Below are positions 1 to 7,898 of a stretch of 18,079 bases of DNA, one piece after another (within the stretch, counting starts at the first letter, position 1; every line of letters starts with the position of its first letter). A program made the position numbers and the translations under genes. The notes under the pieces were generated by a model that made no database searches, was not told the origin of the DNA, and was given only the letters and a program-made list of their open reading frames with translations. This DNA comes from JBBIKU01 sp037445245 (GTDB lineage: Bacteria > Chloroflexota > Anaerolineae > Anaerolineales > Anaerolineaceae). Location: assembly GCA_037445245.1 (NCBI GenBank), contig JBBIKU010000032.1, positions 1-18,079 of the forward strand. The letters run 5' to 3'.

Positions 1-53
1 CAGCACACCAGACTTTGGATCTGTGGATCTTGGTTCGAATCCAGGCGCCCCAG
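1..53 (+). tRNA. tRNA-Gln (anticodon TTG), 5'-truncated by the window edge
   Basis: The 3' two thirds of a tRNA are visible. The anticodon loop is CTTTGGA (13-19) with anticodon TTG at 15-17, flanked by CCAGA and TCTGT, which pair at four of five positions. The T arm is CTTGG-TTCGAAT-CCAGG (29-45). The 3' acceptor strand is CGCCCCA (46-52) with discriminator G at 53. A CGCCCCA-G end together with a CTTTGGA loop is typical of bacterial tRNA-Gln. The 5' acceptor strand and most of the D arm lie outside the window. CCA is not encoded, since CTTGTG follows, so it must be added after transcription. Confidence 0.88.
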
Positions 54-98
54 CTTGTGAAACCAAATACCCGCTTATGGGAGGATTTCGGCTCAGCA

Positions 99-170
99 CA
101 ACCACAAATGTACGCTGTTGCACGGAGCGGCGCTCTGTGAGGTTTGGCGTGCATTTGTGGTTGATTTTTT
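99..170 (+). terminator. Long hairpin plus T-tract between tRNA-Gln and glmU (terminator or attenuator)
   Basis: The arms 99-115 and 147-163 form a 17-bp stem with one G-T wobble (core CAACCACAAATG / CATTTGTGGTTG). It encloses a second hairpin, CACGGAG (121-127) with CTCTGTG (133-139) and loop CGGCG. Six T follow at 165-170. This is the layout of an intrinsic terminator for the tRNA transcript. It ends only 25 bases before the glmU ATG, which leaves no room for a promoter between them. It may therefore also act as a readthrough attenuator in the glmU leader. The structure is seen in the sequence; the function is inferred. Confidence 0.7.
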
Positions 171-195
171 CGGTGAGCCTGGGAGGTTCAGCAAA

Positions 196-1554
196 ATGGA
201 AGTGACGGCAGTAATTCTGGCAGCCGGAGAAGGAACGCGCATGCGTTCCGCCACACCCAAAGTGCTGCAGCCGCTGGCGGGACGCCCGATGATCCAGCAC
301 TGCCTGGATGCGGTTACGGCGTTGGTGACCCAGCCGCCGGTCGTCGTTGTCGGTCACGGGAGTGAAGCGGTGCGGCAGGCGGTTGGCGCTTCAGCCCGCT
401 TCGCAATCCAGGAAAAGCAGCTCGGCACGGCGCATGCTGTGCAGGCAGCCGAAAGCCTCTTGCGCGACAAAGCCGACCTGCTGCTGGTGATCAATGCTGA
501 CCTGCCGCTGGTGCTGCCTGAAACCTATAAGAATTTGCTTGAAGCGCAAAAGAATAACGCTGGCGCGCTGGCGTTGTTGACGGCTGATTCTACCGAGGCG
601 CGCAGTTTTGGGCGCATTGTGCGCGACGCTGCCGGGCGGGTGATCGCCATCGTCGAAGAAGCCCAGGCAACCCCGCAACAGCTTGCACTAACCGAACTCA
701 ACGTCGGCGCTTATTGTTTCGACGCCGAATGGCTATGGCAGGCGCTGCGGCGTATTCAGCTTTCGCCCAAGGGCGAGTATTATCTGACCGACATCGTCGC
801 CGTGGCGGAAGCGGATGGAAAGCAGGTGGCGACGGTTCCACTGCTCGAAGCGGAAGAGGCGGTGGGCGTCAATAACCGGGTGCACCTGGCGGAAGCCGAG
901 GCGGTTGTGCGCCGCCGCATTAACACCTACTGGATGTTGGAGGGGGTGACCCTGATTCATCCTGAAACCACCTACATCGAAGCGCAGGTAAAAATTGGGC
1001 GGGATACGGTAATCTACCCTAACACCACCTTGCAGGGCGAGACTCGCATCGGCGAGGGCTGCGCCATCGGACCCAATGCAATTGTGCGCGACACCACCAT
1101 CGGCGATCGCTGTGTGGTTCTGGCTTCGGTGCTGGAAGGCGCCGTACTGGAAGATGATGTGGATATCGGACCGTTCGGGCATCTGCGCCAGGGTGCCCAT
1201 CTGGCGCAGGGCGTGCATATGGGGAATTTCGGTGAGGTAAAACGTTCTTACCTCGGGCGCGGCACCAAGATGGGGCATTTTTCATACATTGGCGACGCCC
1301 ACATTGGCGAGAACGTCAACATCGGCGCCGGGACGATCACCTGTAATCACGACGGCGTGCGTAAAAACCGAACCGAAATCGGCGACAATGCTTTCATCGG
1401 CAGCGATACCATGCTGGTGGCGCCGGTCAAGCTAGGGAAAGGGGCGCGCACCGGCGCCGGGGCGGTTGTGACCAAAGACGTGCCCGCCAATACCCTGGTG
1501 GTTGGCGTTCCGGCGCATCCGCCGAACCGTTCGAAAGAAGATGAAGGTGACTGA
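196..1554 (+). CDS. glmU: Bifunctional UDP-N-acetylglucosamine pyrophosphorylase / glucosamine-1-phosphate N-acetyltransferase
   Basis: GlmU catalyses the last two cytosolic steps to UDP-GlcNAc: acetylation of glucosamine-1-phosphate, then uridylyl transfer. The product feeds peptidoglycan and other glycans. The N-terminal nucleotidyltransferase domain (about 1-230) starts with the LAAGEGTRM loop and Lys22, and has GTAHAVQAA and NADLPLV (Asp102, the probable Mg ligand). VGVNNR leads into a left-handed beta-helix domain of hexapeptide repeats (about 250-440) carrying GHFSYIGD (His361, equivalent to the E. coli catalytic histidine) and NIGAGTITCNHDG. Length is 452 aa, normal for the family. The ATG at 196 is chosen because GGGAGG (181-186) lies 9 bases upstream and the Rossmann-like strand begins directly after it. 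An in-frame ATG at 118 falls inside the upstream hairpin. The 3' end overlaps the next gene. Confidence 0.96.
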   Translation: MEVTAVILAAGEGTRMRSATPKVLQPLAGRPMIQHCLDAVTALVTQPPVVVVGHGSEAVRQAVGASARFAIQEKQLGTAHAVQAAESLLRDKADLLLVINADLPLVLPETYKNLLEAQKNNAGALALLTADSTEARSFGRIVRDAAGRVIAIVEEAQATPQQLALTELNVGAYCFDAEWLWQALRRIQLSPKGEYYLTDIVAVAEADGKQVATVPLLEAEEAVGVNNRVHLAEAEAVVRRRINTYWMLEGVTLIHPETTYIEAQVKIGRDTVIYPNTTLQGETRIGEGCAIGPNAIVRDTTIGDRCVVLASVLEGAVLEDDVDIGPFGHLRQGAHLAQGVHMGNFGEVKRSYLGRGTKMGHFSYIGDAHIGENVNIGAGTITCNHDGVRKNRTEIGDNAFIGSDTMLVAPVKLGKGARTGAGAVVTKDVPANTLVVGVPAHPPNRSKEDEGD

Positions 1555-2827
1555 CACCATCTGGCTGTTGTTGATCCTGCTGCTATTTCTTGATCTGCTT
1601 TTCGCGGCGCTCCGCGCCAGCTTTGTCCATGCCCGCCCTCCGCAGTTGCTGACGCTGGATGAATCCTACGCCAGTGCAGTGGATTCTTCGCTCAAGCTGT
1701 TGGAGAAGCCCCATTTTCTTGCTACGCTGCGGCTCAACGTCAGTTTAATGCATTTCCTGCTAGGGGGAGTGATTTACATGACCCTGGTTGGGGTGGAATT
1801 ACTGCCACCTGGCTTTGGCGCGATTGTGCTGGCAATGCTGTTGACCACCCTGGTTGTCCTCTCGTTCGAGTTTGCTGCCGAAGGGCTGGTGTTGCGCCAG
1901 CCGGAACGATGGGCGGCACGCTTATCGTCGCTGGCAAGAATGCTTGATCTGCTGTGGAGACCGGTGACCTGGTTCTTGATGACCCTGATGGGTTCACCCC
2001 AATCCTTGCAGCGCTCCCGTACGCTGGTGACCGATGACGAATTGAAAATTTGGGTCGAGAACGGTGAGAGCGAGGGCAACCTGGAGCACGGCGAACGCAA
2101 GATGATCTATTCGATCTTCCAGTTTGGTGACACCTTGTGCCGCGAGATCATGGTGCCGCGCATCGATGTTTTTGCCCTGGATGTGAATACGTCGCTGGAA
2201 GAGGCGATCAAGGTGGCGCTGCACTCGGGGCATTCACGGTTGCCGGTATACGAAGAGAACATCGACAATATCATCGGTCTGCTCTATGCCAAAGACCTGC
2301 TGCGGCTGCAGCTAGAAGGGGAGGAAAACGTTTCCATTCGTTCCCTGCTGCGCCAGGCGTACTTTGTGCCCGAAGCCAAAAAGGTAGACGAATTGCTGCG
2401 TGAAATGCAGGCGCGCGGCGTGCACATGTCGATTGTCGTAGATGAGTACGGCGGCATGGCGGGTCTGGTCACGCTGGAAGACATCGTGGAAGAAATCGTG
2501 GGTGAAATTCGCGACGAGTACGACGAAGGCGAGGAATTGCTTTATCAGCAGGAAAGCGCGGATGAATACCGGTTCCTGGGCAGGATCGATCTGGATGATT
2601 TCAATGAAATCTTGGGCACCCACCTGACCAAGGAGGTGGCGGATACCCTGGGCGGGTTCATCTATGCCCAGATTGGACGGGTGCCGGTGGGGGGCGAAGA
2701 GCTGGAAGTGGAAGACTGGAAGGTTAAAGTGGAGCAGGTCAGCGGCAGGCGTATTCGCACCGTGCGTGCCAGCCGCAAATCCGGCTTGTTGGCAACGGAG
2801 ATGAAAGGCGATGGAACTGAGTCATGA
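1541..2827 (+). CDS. CorC/HlyC-type membrane protein with CBS pair (CNNM/DUF21-like)
   Basis: This family is proposed to act in divalent cation (Mg/Co) efflux or homeostasis in the inner membrane. Transport by this member is not shown. The N-terminal part (about 1-150) has several hydrophobic segments, one right at the start and others around LMHFLLGGVIYMTLVG and AIVLAMLLTTLVVLSF, matching a divergent DUF21 domain. Next come the family linker (DDELK...GERKMIYSIFQF), two CBS domains (about 201-262, beginning EIMVPRIDVFA, and 268-325, with VVDEYGGMAGLVTLEDIVEE) and a C-terminal CorC_HlyC domain (about 340-418, EYRFLGRIDLDDF...DTLGGFIY). The ATG at 1541 overlaps the glmU end by 14 bases and suggests coupled translation. 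An in-frame ATG at 1502 would add 13 arginine-rich residues lying inside glmU and is less likely. The stop overlaps cdd by 17 bases. Confidence 0.9.
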   Translation: MKVTDTIWLLLILLLFLDLLFAALRASFVHARPPQLLTLDESYASAVDSSLKLLEKPHFLATLRLNVSLMHFLLGGVIYMTLVGVELLPPGFGAIVLAMLLTTLVVLSFEFAAEGLVLRQPERWAARLSSLARMLDLLWRPVTWFLMTLMGSPQSLQRSRTLVTDDELKIWVENGESEGNLEHGERKMIYSIFQFGDTLCREIMVPRIDVFALDVNTSLEEAIKVALHSGHSRLPVYEENIDNIIGLLYAKDLLRLQLEGEENVSIRSLLRQAYFVPEAKKVDELLREMQARGVHMSIVVDEYGGMAGLVTLEDIVEEIVGEIRDEYDEGEELLYQQESADEYRFLGRIDLDDFNEILGTHLTKEVADTLGGFIYAQIGRVPVGGEELEVEDWKVKVEQVSGRRIRTVRASRKSGLLATEMKGDGTES

Positions 2828-3221
2828 GATGAAAGCGCGCTTGATCGAAAGCGCTGGGCAGGCGCGTCGGTGGGCGTATGCGCCGTATTCCAAATACGCA
2901 GTGGGGGCGGCGCTGTTGAGCGACTCCGGAAAAATCTACGACGGGGTCAACATCGAAAGCGCGGCCTACCCCACCAGTATTTGCGCCGAACGGGTGGCGT
3001 ATTTCAAGGCGGTCTCGGAAGGGGAAAGAAATTTCCAGGCGATGGCGGTAGTGACCGAAAACGGCGGCTATCCCTGCGGCGCCTGCCGCCAGGTGATGGC
3101 AGAATTCGGGCTGGAGACGGTGGTGATGATCTGCAACGCCGAGGGCGAGCTGCTCGAAGAGACTAGCGTGGGGGGGTTGCTCCCCGGTGCTTTTACGCCC
3201 GACTCCTTACCTCACAGTTGA
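2811..3221 (+). CDS. cdd: Cytidine deaminase
   Basis: Hydrolytic deamination of cytidine and deoxycytidine to uridine and deoxyuridine (pyrimidine salvage, cytosol). At 136 aa it matches the short, tetrameric, three-cysteine class. AYAPYSKYAVGAALL is the substrate-binding N-terminal motif, and NIESAAYPTSICAER carries Cys58 (zinc ligand) and Glu60 (proton shuttle). PCGACRQ carries Cys89 and Cys92 (zinc ligands). LLPGAF closes the fold. The start at 2811 lies inside the preceding CBS protein gene; a second in-frame ATG at 2829 is possible. The stop TGA (3219-3221) is three bases before the recO ATG, so the genes are probably co-transcribed and coupled. Confidence 0.95.
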   Translation: MELSHEMKARLIESAGQARRWAYAPYSKYAVGAALLSDSGKIYDGVNIESAAYPTSICAERVAYFKAVSEGERNFQAMAVVTENGGYPCGACRQVMAEFGLETVVMICNAEGELLEETSVGGLLPGAFTPDSLPHS

Positions 3222-3224
3222 GGA

Positions 3225-3992
3225 ATGGCAGCGCCCCGCTCTGTCCGCGTCGAAGCGGTCGTGTTGCGGCATTCCGATTGGGGAGAAGCCGACCGCTTGG
3301 TTCATCTATACACCCGTGAGCGCGGAAAATTGCGGGCGATCGCCAAGGGAGTGCGCCGCATGCGCTCCCGCAAATCGGGACACTTGCAGCCGTTCACCCG
3401 CGCCGCCTTGCTGCTGGCGCGCGGGCGCGATCTTTGGATCGTCACGCAGGCGGAGACGGTAGAAGCCTATCTGCCGCTGCGAGACGATCTGCTGCGAACC
3501 GCTTATGCGGCGTATGTGGTGGAATTGCTGGATCGCTTTACCTATGAGGAAGGCGCCAACCCGGCGCTCTACCGGCTGCTGACCGATAGCCTGCAACGCG
3601 TCGCCGCTGACGCCGATGCTTTCCCCGGGTTGCGTTATTACGAGATGCGCCTGCTGGATTTACTCGGTTATCGACCGCAGTTGTTCCAGTGCACTCTCTG
3701 CCAGGAAACCATCACTGCCCAGGAGCAGTTCTTCTCCGCCGATCAGGGTGGGGTACTCTGTCCCCGATGCGGCGCCAGCTTCCCTGCGGCCAGAGCGGTG
3801 TCGCTGGCAGCTCTGAAATTTCTGCGCCATTATCAGCGCAGCACCTATCGAGATGCCCTGCGGGCTGAAATTGCTGCGCCTGTGCGCCAAGAGGTGGAAA
3901 CCCTGTTGCAACACTATCTAAGCCACCTCTTGGAACGCAGCCTGAACGCCCCGCTGTTCCTGCGGCAGGTTAAAGGAGCGGGACGCCGGTAA
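3225..3992 (+). CDS. recO: DNA repair protein RecO
   Basis: RecO is the recombination mediator of the RecFOR pathway. It anneals SSB-coated DNA and helps load RecA at gaps. The N-terminal OB fold (about 1-80) shows the family pattern VEAVVLRHSDWGEADRLVHLYT followed by RGKLRAIAKGVRRMRS, a basic DNA-binding stretch. A helical domain follows, with a C4 zinc-finger-like insertion: Cys156/Cys159 (CTLC) and Cys179/Cys182 (CPRC). Length is 255 aa, normal. The ATG at 3225 is the first possible start because an in-frame TGA lies at 3219-3221. The nearest Shine-Dalgarno-like bases (GAGGA) touch the start, so initiation probably depends on coupling to cdd. Confidence 0.93.
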   Translation: MAAPRSVRVEAVVLRHSDWGEADRLVHLYTRERGKLRAIAKGVRRMRSRKSGHLQPFTRAALLLARGRDLWIVTQAETVEAYLPLRDDLLRTAYAAYVVELLDRFTYEEGANPALYRLLTDSLQRVAADADAFPGLRYYEMRLLDLLGYRPQLFQCTLCQETITAQEQFFSADQGGVLCPRCGASFPAARAVSLAALKFLRHYQRSTYRDALRAEIAAPVRQEVETLLQHYLSHLLERSLNAPLFLRQVKGAGRR

Positions 3993-4025
3993 TCAAAACA
4001 GTGACTCCTATTCTCGCCCATAGCT

Positions 4026-4056
4026 TTGCCGAAGCGGGGGATGAATCAGGTATAAT
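4026..4056 (+). promoter_or_regulatory. Candidate sigma-70-type promoter for the glycyl-tRNA synthetase gene
   Basis: A perfect -10 TATAAT lies at 4051-4056, with TTGCCG at 4026-4031 as a weak -35 (19-base spacer). Transcription would start near 4063, giving a leader of about 30 bases that contains GAGGAG (4077-4082) ahead of the ATG at 4095. The leader is too short for a T-box riboswitch. Confidence 0.6.
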
Positions 4057-4094
4057 CAGCCCGTGAAATAAGCGAAGAGGAGCCTGGCTGATCC

Positions 4095-7000
4095 ATGGAA
4101 CAACCCCTTGATTTTCAATCGATCATAATGTGTTTGCAATCCTTCTGGGCTGAACAAGGCTGCCTGATCTGGCAGCCTTATTACACCCAGGTTGGCGCCG
4201 GTACGATGAACCCGGCAACTTTTCTGCGCGTCTTGGGTCCGGAACCGTGGAAAGTGGCGTATGTCGAGCCTTCCATCCGCCCGGATGACGGCAGGTACGG
4301 TGAGAACCCCAACCGTTTTCAGCAGCATTACCAGTTTCAGGTCATCCTCAAGCCTGATCCCGGCAACCCACAGGAACTGTACCTGCATTCGCTGGAGGCG
4401 CTGGGCATCGACCCGCGCCGGCACGATATCCGCTTTGTGGAGGATAACTGGGAATCACCGGCGCTGGGCGCGTGGGGGTTGGGCTGGGAAGTCTGGCTGG
4501 ATGGTCAGGAGATCACCCAGTTCACCTATTTCCAGCAAGCGGGTGGTTTGGTGCTCGACCCGGTTTCGGTTGAGATCACCTACGGCATGGAGCGTATCGC
4601 CATGGCGCTGCAACGGGTGCAGCACTTCCGCAATCTGGGTTGGAATGCGACTCACACCTACGGAGATGTCAATTTACAGGGTGAACAAGAACACAGCCGC
4701 TATTACTTCGAAGTCGCCGATGTTGAGCGGTTGCGGCAAATGTACGACATGTTCGAAGCCGAGGCTGAAGCAGCATTGGGCTGCGGGCTGGTGTTGCCAG
4801 CGCATGACTATATTCTCAAATGTTCACACACCTTCAACGTGCTGGACACGCGCGGGGCGGTGGGCGTGACGGAACGGCAGGCGTTGTTCTCGCGCATGCG
4901 CGAGTTGGCGCGCCGGACGGCAGAAGCCTACCTGGCGCAGCGTGAGGCGTTGGGCTTCCCGTGGCTTGAACAGGGCGCGCCTGCCAGCAATGGTTCCACG
5001 GTCACCGTCGACGCTGCGAGCCAGGAAACTGACGAGGGCGCCTTAGCGTCTGAGAGTGAGAAGCTGCCCTTCCTGCTCGAAATCGGCAGCGAAGAATTGC
5101 CGGCGGCAGACCTGCAATCTGCCATCGAACAATTGCAGGCGCGTCTGCCAACGCTGCTGGCGGAGCTGCACCTGGGGCATAGCGAGGTGTATGTGATGGG
5201 AACACCACGACGGCTGGTGGTGTGGCTGCCTGAACTGGACACTCACCAGCCAGATCGCACCGTCATTCACCGTGGTCCCCCAGCCAGCCGGGCGTTTGAC
5301 GCCGACGGAAAACCAACGTCGGCGGCGGAAGGCTTCGCCCGCAGCAAGGGGCTTTCGGTAGAAGCCCTGGAGGTGCAAGAGATTGACGGCGGCAGGTACG
5401 TCGTGGCAAGGGTAGAGGAAAGGGGTCGCCCGGCGCGGCAGGTGTTGTGGGAAGCCCTGCCGGGATTGATGGCGAGCCTTCACTTTGATAAATCGATGCG
5501 CTGGAACGCCAGCAATGTCGCCTTTTCGCGCCCGATTCGCTGGCTGCTGGCGCTGCACGGCGAGCGGGTGCAGCCGTTTGAATACGCCGGGATGCGGGCG
5601 GGTCGCATCACCCGCGGCTTGCGCTTCCATGACCCTGAATTCATCTCCGTCACGAAGCCGGAGGATTATTTCAAAGCACTCGAACGGCAGGCAATTCAAC
5701 TCGATCCGCAGCAGAGACGGCAGACAATTGCCGCCCAGGTGAAGGCGCTGGCGGCGGAAGTGGGCGGTGAACCCTGCCTGGATGAGAATTTGCTGCTCGA
5801 AGTGACCCACCTGGTTGAAGCGCCGACCGCCCTGCGCGGCGGCTTTGCAGAAGAGCACCTGCGGCTACCACCCGAAGTGCTGGTTTCGGTGATGCAAAAG
5901 CACCAACGCTATTTTCCGCTCTGGAAGACGGATGGCTCGTTGCAGCCGTACTTTATCGCCGTGCGCAACGGTGACGGGCAACATCTGGATGTGGTCACCG
6001 ACGGCAACGAACAGGTGATCCGCGCCCGCTTTGCAGATGCCGATTTCTTTATTCAGGAAGACCTGAAGTTCAAACTGGAAGAATTTGTGCCGCGCCTGGC
6101 GTCGCTCACCTTCCAGTTCAAGTTGGGATCGATGTTGGATAAATCGCGCCGGGTGCAGTCACTGGTAGAGAGCCTGGGAACGCAACTGGGGCTGAAGGCG
6201 GAAGAACTTACGGCTGCCCGTCGCGCTGCCCAACTGTGCAAAGCTGACCTGGTCTCGCACATGGTGGTCGAGATGACCTCCTTGCAGGGTATCATGGGCA
6301 GATTTTACGCTCTCCACTCCGGAGAACCGCAGGCGGTGGCAGATGCAATCTTCGAGCATAACCTGCCTCGCTTTGCCGGCGATGATCTGCCGCGCTCCCG
6401 TCCCGGTTTGACAGTGGGGATAGCCGACCGCCTGGATTCGCTGGCGGGGTTGTTTACAGCCGGACTGGCACCCAGCGGCACCAAAGATCCGTTTGCCCTG
6501 CGCCGGGCAGCCCTGGGTCTGGTGCAGAATCTAATGGCGTGGGAGCTTCCCTTCGATCTGCGCCACGGGCTGGCGCTGGCTGCAGACAACCTGCCCCTTC
6601 CGGCTTCACTAGAAAATCGGGCAGCCTGCCTGGAATTCATCATTGGGCGGCTACGTGGGCTGTTAACCGAACAGGGCTATCGTTACGATGTGGTCGAAGC
6701 GGTGCTGGCGGCGCAGGGTCACAACCCTGCCGGAGCGCTGCAGGCGGTCAAATCGCTGACTGGATGGGTGCGCCGTGAGGATTGGAATACCATTCTGCCG
6801 GCGTACGCCCGTTGCGTGCGTATCACCCGTGATCAAGCGCAAAGGTATCCGATAAACCAGGCGAGTTTGCGTGAGGAGGCTGAAAAAGCACTCTACCAGG
6901 CTTTGCTGGAAGCGGAAGAAACGCCGCGTCTGCCCGGCTCGGTGGACGGTTTCCTGAACGCCTTTTTGCCGCTGATCCCGGCGATCAACCGTTTCTTCGA

Positions 7001-7118
7001 CGCCGTGCTGGTGATGGACGAGGACGCCACGCTGCGCAGCAACCGGCTGGGAATGCTGCAGCGCATCGCTACCCTGGCTGAGGGGGTAGCTGATCTATCT
7101 GTGCTGGAAGGATTTTGA
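4095..7118 (+). CDS. glyQS: Glycyl-tRNA synthetase, fused alpha and beta subunits
   Basis: Attaches glycine to tRNA-Gly. Residues about 1-293 are a complete GlyQ-type alpha subunit with the class II catalytic core: QPYYTQVGAGTMNPATFLR, DDGRYGENPNRFQQHYQFQV, RFVEDNWESPALGAWGLGWEVW and EITQFTYFQQAGG. A roughly 30-residue, Ala/Ser/Glu-rich linker (about 294-323) joins it to a complete GlyS-type beta subunit, beginning LPFLLEIGSEELPA and including KADLVSHMVVEMTSLQGIMG, GTKDPFALRRAALG and the C-terminal anticodon-binding region ending SNRLGMLQRIATLAEGV. Most bacteria with this type use separate alpha2beta2 subunits; single-chain fusions are known, for example in Chlamydia. The reading frame is intact over 1007 aa, so the fusion is real in this assembly. 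GAGGAG (4077-4082) precedes the ATG by 12 bases. Confidence 0.96.
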   Translation: MEQPLDFQSIIMCLQSFWAEQGCLIWQPYYTQVGAGTMNPATFLRVLGPEPWKVAYVEPSIRPDDGRYGENPNRFQQHYQFQVILKPDPGNPQELYLHSLEALGIDPRRHDIRFVEDNWESPALGAWGLGWEVWLDGQEITQFTYFQQAGGLVLDPVSVEITYGMERIAMALQRVQHFRNLGWNATHTYGDVNLQGEQEHSRYYFEVADVERLRQMYDMFEAEAEAALGCGLVLPAHDYILKCSHTFNVLDTRGAVGVTERQALFSRMRELARRTAEAYLAQREALGFPWLEQGAPASNGSTVTVDAASQETDEGALASESEKLPFLLEIGSEELPAADLQSAIEQLQARLPTLLAELHLGHSEVYVMGTPRRLVVWLPELDTHQPDRTVIHRGPPASRAFDADGKPTSAAEGFARSKGLSVEALEVQEIDGGRYVVARVEERGRPARQVLWEALPGLMASLHFDKSMRWNASNVAFSRPIRWLLALHGERVQPFEYAGMRAGRITRGLRFHDPEFISVTKPEDYFKALERQAIQLDPQQRRQTIAAQVKALAAEVGGEPCLDENLLLEVTHLVEAPTALRGGFAEEHLRLPPEVLVSVMQKHQRYFPLWKTDGSLQPYFIAVRNGDGQHLDVVTDGNEQVIRARFADADFFIQEDLKFKLEEFVPRLASLTFQFKLGSMLDKSRRVQSLVESLGTQLGLKAEELTAARRAAQLCKADLVSHMVVEMTSLQGIMGRFYALHSGEPQAVADAIFEHNLPRFAGDDLPRSRPGLTVGIADRLDSLAGLFTAGLAPSGTKDPFALRRAALGLVQNLMAWELPFDLRHGLALAADNLPLPASLENRAACLEFIIGRLRGLLTEQGYRYDVVEAVLAAQGHNPAGALQAVKSLTGWVRREDWNTILPAYARCVRITRDQAQRYPINQASLREEAEKALYQALLEAEETPRLPGSVDGFLNAFLPLIPAINRFFDAVLVMDEDATLRSNRLGMLQRIATLAEGVADLSVLEGF

Positions 7119-7139
7119 GCGGGGGTCGTTCCGCCCGGT

Positions 7140-7679
7140 TCAACGATTTGCTGACGCTTTTTGATACGCTGTCGGCGCCAGAAAGCCCACGCCGATCAGG
7201 ATCATTACAACCGGCATACTCAGGCTGAGGCTGAGCTTAGCTTGGATCATCGAGTAGAAGATGATCGCCAGTGAAAGGGCGACGGTGATCATTCGTACCG
7301 CCTTCCGCCGATCGTTTCGATTTTTTTGATCTACCAGGCTGGATAAAAGCAGTCCCAAGCCGTTGAAACCCAAAATCGCCGGCAGGAGCAGGCTCCAATA
7401 CTGTGGTCCACCGGTGAAGGGCAGGTATTCGCACGCCACGCCGATGCCGGTGAGGAGGGTGCCGGCGAGCATGAAACCGCCGGTCGAAGTGACCAGTCCG
7501 GCGATCAGGAAAGTGACGCCGGCGGCAATGGTGTAAAACTGCCAGGAGGGTGGATTGGGCGACAGCAACATGCTCAAATCCATCGAGGACGACGACCATA
7601 ATAAAACTACCCCCACAGCCAGCAGGGTAATGCCGCTTGCCAACCCGCGGAGGCGAAAATTCTGTGTCAGCTTAATCAT
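7140..7679 (-). CDS. Hypothetical multi-pass membrane protein
   Basis: I do not recognise this protein. It is about 179 aa and strongly hydrophobic, with roughly six predicted membrane segments (for example GLASGITLLAVGVVLLW, FYTIAAGVTFLIAGLV, WSLLLPAILGFNGLGLLLSSL and MPVVMILIGVGFLAP). A basic loop, DQKNRNDRRKAVR, lies near the middle. There is no catalytic motif. The start at 7679 is chosen for the adjacent GGGGGAGGAG (7680-7689); in-frame ATGs at 7700 and 7721 have no ribosome site. It is convergent with the synthetase gene (21 bases between stops) and divergent from the ECF operon. A role with the importer is possible but unsupported. Confidence 0.72.
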   Translation of the reverse strand: MIKLTQNFRLRGLASGITLLAVGVVLLWSSSSMDLSMLLSPNPPSWQFYTIAAGVTFLIAGLVTSTGGFMLAGTLLTGIGVACEYLPFTGGPQYWSLLLPAILGFNGLGLLLSSLVDQKNRNDRRKAVRMITVALSLAIIFYSMIQAKLSLSLSMPVVMILIGVGFLAPTAYQKASANR

Positions 7680-7898
7680 CTCCTCCCCCAAGCATACCAT
7701 GAACAGGGAGAAACCATCCAATGCTGCACTGATTAATTCTTCTTCTCCCGAAGGTCCGGGTTGGGTGGGTTTTTGATGTGGGTTTCTTTTTTTTTATGAA
7801 TTGCTGCTTGTGCAAGGCGCGTTATTCGGGTATCTTTAAAGAAAACCACACCGTTTTCAGTTAATAGCCCAATTTTCCACACAAAAGGAGAATCTGAA
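7680..7898. other. Divergent intergenic region between the hypothetical gene and the ECF operon
   Basis: No gene is visible here. The region holds G-runs (7758-7760, 7763-7765, 7767-7769, 7780-7782), a nine-T tract (7787-7795), the candidate ECF promoter (7808-7836) and an AAAGGAG ribosome site (7884-7890). I looked for TPP, cobalamin and SAM riboswitch cores, which would betray the importer's substrate, and recognised none. Confidence 0.6.
7808..7836 (+). promoter_or_regulatory. Candidate promoter of the ECF importer operon
   Basis: TTGTGC (7808-7813) and TATCTT (7831-7836) are separated by exactly 17 bases, a fair sigma-70-type match. They lie about 60 bases before the S-component start, in the AT-rich part of the divergent spacer. 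Confidence 0.45.

Noticed and set aside
118..195. N-terminal extension of GlmU from ATG 118
   Set aside because: It lies inside the terminator-like hairpin. The ATG at 196 has a good ribosome site and the standard family start.
23..205. Short + strand ORF running from the tRNA to glmU
   Set aside because: It starts inside the tRNA anticodon arm, crosses the hairpin and has no ribosome site or familiar sequence.
733..1278. Long antisense ORF within glmU
   Set aside because: It shadows a certain gene, is rich in His, Arg and Gln, and shows no domain pattern.
3993..4094. T-box or glycine riboswitch before the glycyl-tRNA synthetase gene
   Set aside because: The leader after the TATAAT box is only about 30 bases, too short for either element.
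5043..5858. 271-aa antisense ORF within the synthetase gene
   Set aside because: Opposite-frame shadow in GC-rich coding DNA with no recognisable motif.
7119..7139. Shared terminator between the convergent synthetase and hypothetical genes
   Set aside because: Only a 4-bp GCGG/CCGC pairing is visible, and there is no T-tract.
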